Part shown: piece by piece, positions 5,846 through 5,847 of the stretch
How the letters are laid out: each line of letters opens with the position of its first letter
Numbering within the stretch: position 1 is the first letter of the stretch
Made by a program: the position numbers and the translations under genes
The notes under the pieces: generated by a model
What the model saw: only the letters and a program-made list of their open reading frames with translations
Database searches by the model: none
What the model was told of the DNA's origin: nothing
DNA from: Candidatus Uhrbacteria bacterium RIFCSPHIGHO2_02_FULL_53_13
Lineage (GTDB): Bacteria; Patescibacteriota; Patescibacteriia; UBA9934; UBA11717
DNA length: 5,847 nt
Assembly: GCA_001791035.1 (NCBI GenBank)
Contig: MGDX01000030.1
Span: 233-6,079 of the forward strand
Direction: 5' to 3'

Positions 5846-5847
5846 GT

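Overview
The window looks like a piece of an uncultivated bacterial genome. It holds the 3' three-quarters or more of a giant cysteine-rich, probably exported protein, followed by three small unrelated genes separated by repeat-rich intergenic DNA. The intergenic repeats are palindromic CCTCCCCT...AGGGGAGG units and GTCATTGCGAG-type units. These, together with a huge cysteine-rich surface protein carrying a PKD-like VDWGDGT motif, resemble what I know from Candidate Phyla Radiation (Patescibacteria) genomes of moderate GC. That placement is an inference with modest confidence; a myxococcal or other cysteine-rich surface-protein lineage is not excluded. TGG encodes Trp and TGA acts as a stop, so the standard bacterial code fits.

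Layout: nt 2-3757 (+) is one uninterrupted reading frame open at the left edge, 1251 residues of a Cys-rich mosaic protein. Nt 3758-3949 is intergenic, with two repeat units and a hairpin terminator facing the next gene. Nt 3950-4363 (-) encodes a 137-aa GRDP-like (DUF1399 / PF07173) protein with a clear WHxH motif and a strong ribosome binding site. Nt 4364-4435 is a short AT-rich divergent promoter region. Nt 4436-5023 (+) encodes a 195-aa SAM-dependent methyltransferase of the TehB-like type. Nt 5024-5299 is a second repeat cluster that ends in a terminator for the leftward gene. Nt 5300-5845 (-) is the C-terminal part of an unrecognised acidic, Tyr/Trp-rich protein that runs off the right edge.

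The genes do not form an obvious pathway or operon. Base composition differs sharply between neighbours (by hand count over parts of each: giant gene about 57% GC, GRDP-like gene about 67%, methyltransferase about 43%). The GRDP-like gene and the methyltransferase sit between two clusters of related same-orientation repeats. The simplest reading is a mosaic accessory stretch in which small cargo genes have entered between repeats. The most noteworthy items are the modular architecture of the giant protein (a duplicated GKCxF...WGYC module, an interrupted PKD-like domain and a SNNPAAS duplication) and the repeat-flanked GRDP/methyltransferase pair. I saw no recognisable complete novel defence or mobile system.
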